Shown here piece by piece: positions 4,618-7,088 of a stretch of DNA of 7,088 nt. The notes under the pieces were generated by a model. It did not search any database. It saw nothing but the letters and a program-made list of their open reading frames with translations, and had not been told where the DNA came from. This DNA is from an uncultured Collinsella sp. Lineage in GTDB: Bacteria; Actinomycetota; Coriobacteriia; Coriobacteriales; Coriobacteriaceae. Position 1 is the stretch's first letter; each line of letters begins with the position of its first letter. Location of the stretch: the NCBI GenBank assembly GCA_900551975.1, contig URYA01000086.1, forward strand, positions 1 through 7,088, read 5' to 3'. Both the position numbers and the translations under genes were made by a program.

Positions 4618-6988
4618 CGACAACGCGCTGGTGGTGGCGCTCGATACCTCGACCGACATGCTTGCCTGCGCGGCAAGCTGGATTGATGGGCAGACGGGCG
4701 AGACGAAGCTCGTGAGTGGCGACCACATGTGTCGCCGTCACGCCAACGTTGAGCTCGTGAATACCGTTGATGGCGTGCTGGCTCAAGTCGGTCTGGGTCG
4801 CAGCGATGTTGGTTGCTACGTGGTCGGCCGCGGCCCGGGGTCGTTTACGGGTGTGCGCATCGGCATCTCCACTGCCAAGGGCCTCGCGCGCGGTGCCAAT
4901 GTTCCGCTGCTGGGCGTGTCGACGCTCGACGCTTGCGCTTGGACGGCGTGGAAGGCTGGCGTGCGCGGCAAGCTTGGTATCTTGGCCGATGCCATGCGCG
5001 GTGAGGTATATCCGGCACTATATATGCTGGGCGATGAGGGTCCCGAGCGTCAATTTGAGCGCGAACACGTGGTCAAGGCCGCCGTGGCGCTCGATGAGTG
5101 GCGCCGAGCAGCGGACTGGGACCAGGTTCAGCTGACCGGTGACGGTCTCGTGCGCTATGGCAAGCTGCTGGGTGAGGACGAGACCGCCCGCTGCGTGGAG
5201 CGAGGCCTGTGGTGGCCCTCGGGCGAGGGCCTGCTGATGGCGCACGCCGCAGGCGATGGCGATCCCGCTCGCGTCTTGCCGATCTACACGCGCCTTTCGG
5301 ACGCCGAGGAAAACGAGCGCAAGCGCCTGGGCCTTGCCGAGAGCGCGCAGAGTGAGGTGACAGGTGTTGCCGACGAGCTCGCTGGGCGTCATCTGCAATT
5401 CCGCCCCATGGGCGCGGCGGATGCCGAGGGCGCGAGCGCGCTGGAGGCTGCCTGCTTTGAAGGTGCCGGACACGAGGCGTGGACGCCGGGCATGTTCCTG
5501 TCCGAACTGGGCGAGGACGTTGCTGCGCCGCGTAGTTGGTGGGTGGCACACGACGACGGCAAGCTGCTGGGCCTTGCCGGCGGTATGGTCGTGGACGGTG
5601 ATGTGCAGATTCTGGATGTCGCCGTCGACCCGGCACATCGCCGTGAGGGCATTGCCCGCAAGCTGCTGTCGCATGTGAGCTATGATGCCCAGATGCTCGG
5701 CTGCACCACGGCTTCGCTCGAGGTCGAGGACGGCAACGAGGGAGCGATCGCGCTTTATAACGCTCTGGGCTTTACCGAGGCTGGCCGTCGCCGCGGCTAC
5801 TACGGTGTCGGCAAGGATGCCATCGTCATGACGGCGCCGCTGCCCCTGGTGCTTCCGGTCGACAATGCCTCGCCCGAGCCAACTGCTGCCGAACAGCGTG
5901 TATGGCCGCTGCCCGCGCCCGAACGCACTGCTGAGGAGCGTGCCGAAATCGAGCGCCGTCGCCTGGTGCTTGCCATTGAGAGTTCGTGCGATGAGACGGC
6001 TGTGGCGATTATCGATGCGGATGGCAATATGCTGGCCAACCAGGTGTCGACACAGATTGATTTTCACGCCCGCTTTGGCGGCGTGGTGCCCGAGATCGCC
6101 TCGCGCAAACACGTTGAGGTGATTGTGAGTGTCGTGGATGCGGCGCTCGAGGATGCCGCAGCATCGCTTGGTCTTGAGGGTGGAGCCATTGCCCCCAGCG
6201 AGCTTGCCGCCGTGGGCGTGACACAGGGTCCGGGCCTGGTGGGCGCCCTCGTGGTGGGCGTTGCCTTTGCCAAAGGCTTTGCCTACGCTGCCGGTAAGCC
6301 GCTCGTATGCGTCAACCATCTGGAGGGGCACCTGTTTGCCAACTTGCTGGCGCAGCCCGACCTCAAGCCGCCGTTCATCTTCACGCTTGTCTCGGGCGGG
6401 CACACCATGCTCGTGCACGTGAAGGCGTGGGGCGACTACGAGGTGCTCGGTGAGACGCTCGACGACGCCGTGGGCGAGGCCTTCGACAAGGTGGCCAAGG
6501 CGTTGGGCCTGGGCTATCCCGGTGGCCCCATCATTTCCAAGCTGGCCGAGACGGGCAATCCCCGCGCGATCGATTTCCCCCGTGCGCTTAACAGCAGGGG
6601 GGACTACCGCTTCTCGCTTTCGGGCCTCAAGACGGCGGTGACGCTCTACATCGAGCAAGAGACCAAGGCCGGGCGCACGATTCACCTGCCCGATCTGGCA
6701 GCTTCGTTTGAGGCAGCTGTCTTTGACGTGCAGTACAAGAAGGCCAAAAACGCACTGTACGCTACCGGATGCAAGGAATACTGCATCGGTGGCGGCGTCT
6801 CGGCTAACCCGCATCTGCGCGAGATGATGATCAAGAAGCTCGGACGCCAGGGCATCCGCGTGACGGTGCCGCCTCTTTCGGCATGCACCGACAACGCTGC
6901 CATGATCGCGGAGGTCGCCCGCCGTAAATTCGACCGAGGTGAAATCTCGCCGTTCGACGTCGACGCCGATCCGAACATGACGCTGTAG
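4604..6988 (+). CDS. tsaB-rimI-tsaD: Three-domain TsaB-RimI-TsaD fusion (t6A37 transferase with ribosomal-protein N-acetyltransferase)
   Basis: One 794-residue reading frame carries three normally separate proteins. Residues 1-232 are TsaB, the non-catalytic partner of TsaD: VALDTSTD (11-18), GRGPGSFTGVRIGISTAKGLA (75-95) and DAMRGEVY (129-136). Residues 264-412 are a GNAT acetyltransferase of the RimI type: acetyl-CoA loop RREGIA (346-351), LEVEDGN (372-378) with Glu373 and ALYNALGF (383-390) with Tyr385. These two align with the catalytic Glu103 and Tyr115 of enteric RimI, which acetylates the N-terminus of ribosomal protein S18. Residues 453-794 are full-length TsaD, which transfers threonylcarbamoyl to A37: AIESSCDET (457-465), metal-binding NHLEGH (571-576, His572 and His576), VSGGH (596-600), GETLDDAVGEAFDKVAK (616-632), YPGGP (638-642), FSLSGLKTA (670-678), GGGVSANPHLR (729-739) and CTDNAAMIAE (761-770, Asp763 as metal ligand). 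The linkers are 233-263 (charged) and 413-452 (Pro/Glu/Arg-rich). No stop interrupts the frame. Domain order matches the separate genes of Mycobacterium. Confidence 0.95.
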   Translation: MSLHNDNALVVALDTSTDMLACAASWIDGQTGETKLVSGDHMCRRHANVELVNTVDGVLAQVGLGRSDVGCYVVGRGPGSFTGVRIGISTAKGLARGANVPLLGVSTLDACAWTAWKAGVRGKLGILADAMRGEVYPALYMLGDEGPERQFEREHVVKAAVALDEWRRAADWDQVQLTGDGLVRYGKLLGEDETARCVERGLWWPSGEGLLMAHAAGDGDPARVLPIYTRLSDAEENERKRLGLAESAQSEVTGVADELAGRHLQFRPMGAADAEGASALEAACFEGAGHEAWTPGMFLSELGEDVAAPRSWWVAHDDGKLLGLAGGMVVDGDVQILDVAVDPAHRREGIARKLLSHVSYDAQMLGCTTASLEVEDGNEGAIALYNALGFTEAGRRRGYYGVGKDAIVMTAPLPLVLPVDNASPEPTAAEQRVWPLPAPERTAEERAEIERRRLVLAIESSCDETAVAIIDADGNMLANQVSTQIDFHARFGGVVPEIASRKHVEVIVSVVDAALEDAAASLGLEGGAIAPSELAAVGVTQGPGLVGALVVGVAFAKGFAYAAGKPLVCVNHLEGHLFANLLAQPDLKPPFIFTLVSGGHTMLVHVKAWGDYEVLGETLDDAVGEAFDKVAKALGLGYPGGPIISKLAETGNPRAIDFPRALNSRGDYRFSLSGLKTAVTLYIEQETKAGRTIHLPDLAASFEAAVFDVQYKKAKNALYATGCKEYCIGGGVSANPHLREMMIKKLGRQGIRVTVPPLSACTDNAAMIAEVARRKFDRGEISPFDVDADPNMTL

Positions 6989-6999
6989 CTGGTACGGCG

Positions 7000-7021
7000 C
7001 GGTCCCCGGACGGAGGGGCCG
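7000..7021 (+). other. GC-rich hairpin in the 3' untranslated tail
   Basis: CGG (7000-7002) pairs with CCG (7019-7021) and CCCC (7004-7007) with GGGG (7015-7018), leaving T7003 bulged and a seven-base loop. No T-run follows, so it is not itself an intrinsic terminator. It could slow 3' exonucleases or act as a pause before the terminator 38 bases downstream, or it may be chance pairing in GC-rich sequence. Confidence 0.4.
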
Positions 7022-7058
7022 GATATAAGGTTTCCTGCTCTACAGTCCTGCGCAAGAC

Positions 7059-7084
7059 GAAGGCCACATTAAGTGGCCTTCTTT
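7059..7084 (+). terminator. Intrinsic terminator ending the operon
   Basis: A perfect nine-base stem pairs GAAGGCCAC (7059-7067) with GTGGCCTTC (7073-7081) around the loop ATTAA, followed by TTT and then GCGT at the window edge. The T-run is short, but the last bases of the stem (CTTC) extend the U-rich tract. It lies 70 bases after the fusion gene stop, and no reading frame of note lies between, so it marks the end of the six-gene transcript. Confidence 0.85.
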
Positions 7085-7088
7085 GCGT

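Noticed and set aside
6597..6602. Run of six G residues in the TsaD part as a phase-variation tract
   Set aside because: The run is short, the gene is normally essential, and the frame is intact through it.
5018..6814. A 598-codon open frame on the minus strand opposite the fusion gene
   Set aside because: The plus strand there has unmistakable RimI and TsaD motifs. Long stop-free antisense frames are expected opposite GC-rich genes, and the antisense protein shows no recognisable motif and no plausible ribosome binding site.
1..7088. Mobile element, CRISPR array, prophage or defence system
   Set aside because: All six genes are recognised core functions on one strand. There are no transposase or integrase motifs, terminal inverted repeats or regularly spaced repeats.

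Overview
The window is one compact, fully plus-strand housekeeping operon of about 7 kb, bounded on both sides by strong intrinsic terminators. Moderately high GC, the gene order and a TsaB-RimI-TsaD fusion suggest an actinobacterium of the class Coriobacteriia, most likely Collinsella or a relative. This placement rests on recognising the arrangement, not on a database search.

Layout: positions 1-22 may hold the last codons of an upstream gene, followed by a terminator hairpin (24-55). Positions 56-164 form the promoter region, with one good sigma70-type promoter, a possible second one upstream, and a clear ribosome binding site. Six genes follow with almost no space between them: acpS (4'-phosphopantetheinyl transferase), nnr (two-domain NAD(P)HX epimerase/dehydratase), alr (alanine racemase), a family 4 uracil-DNA glycosylase, tsaE (t6A ATPase), and one 794-codon gene in which TsaB, a RimI-type acetyltransferase and TsaD are fused in frame. 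Gene spacing ranges from a 14-base overlap to a 12-base gap. The operon ends in a 70-base untranslated tail with a second terminator at 7059-7084, against the window edge.

Together the genes cover acyl-carrier-protein activation, repair of damaged NAD(P)H, D-alanine supply for the cell wall, removal of uracil from DNA, and the threonylcarbamoyl transfer step of tRNA t6A37 synthesis joined to ribosomal-protein N-acetylation. The enzyme that makes threonylcarbamoyl-AMP (TsaC/Sua5) is not here. The order nnr-alr-tsaE-tsaB-rimI-tsaD is the familiar actinobacterial one (as in Mycobacterium). The departures are the inserted DNA-repair gene, the three-way fusion and a C-terminal extension on AcpS.

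No mobile element, CRISPR array, tRNA, rRNA, riboswitch or defence-type system is visible. The most unusual object is the fused t6A/RimI polypeptide; the rest is ordinary core genome.
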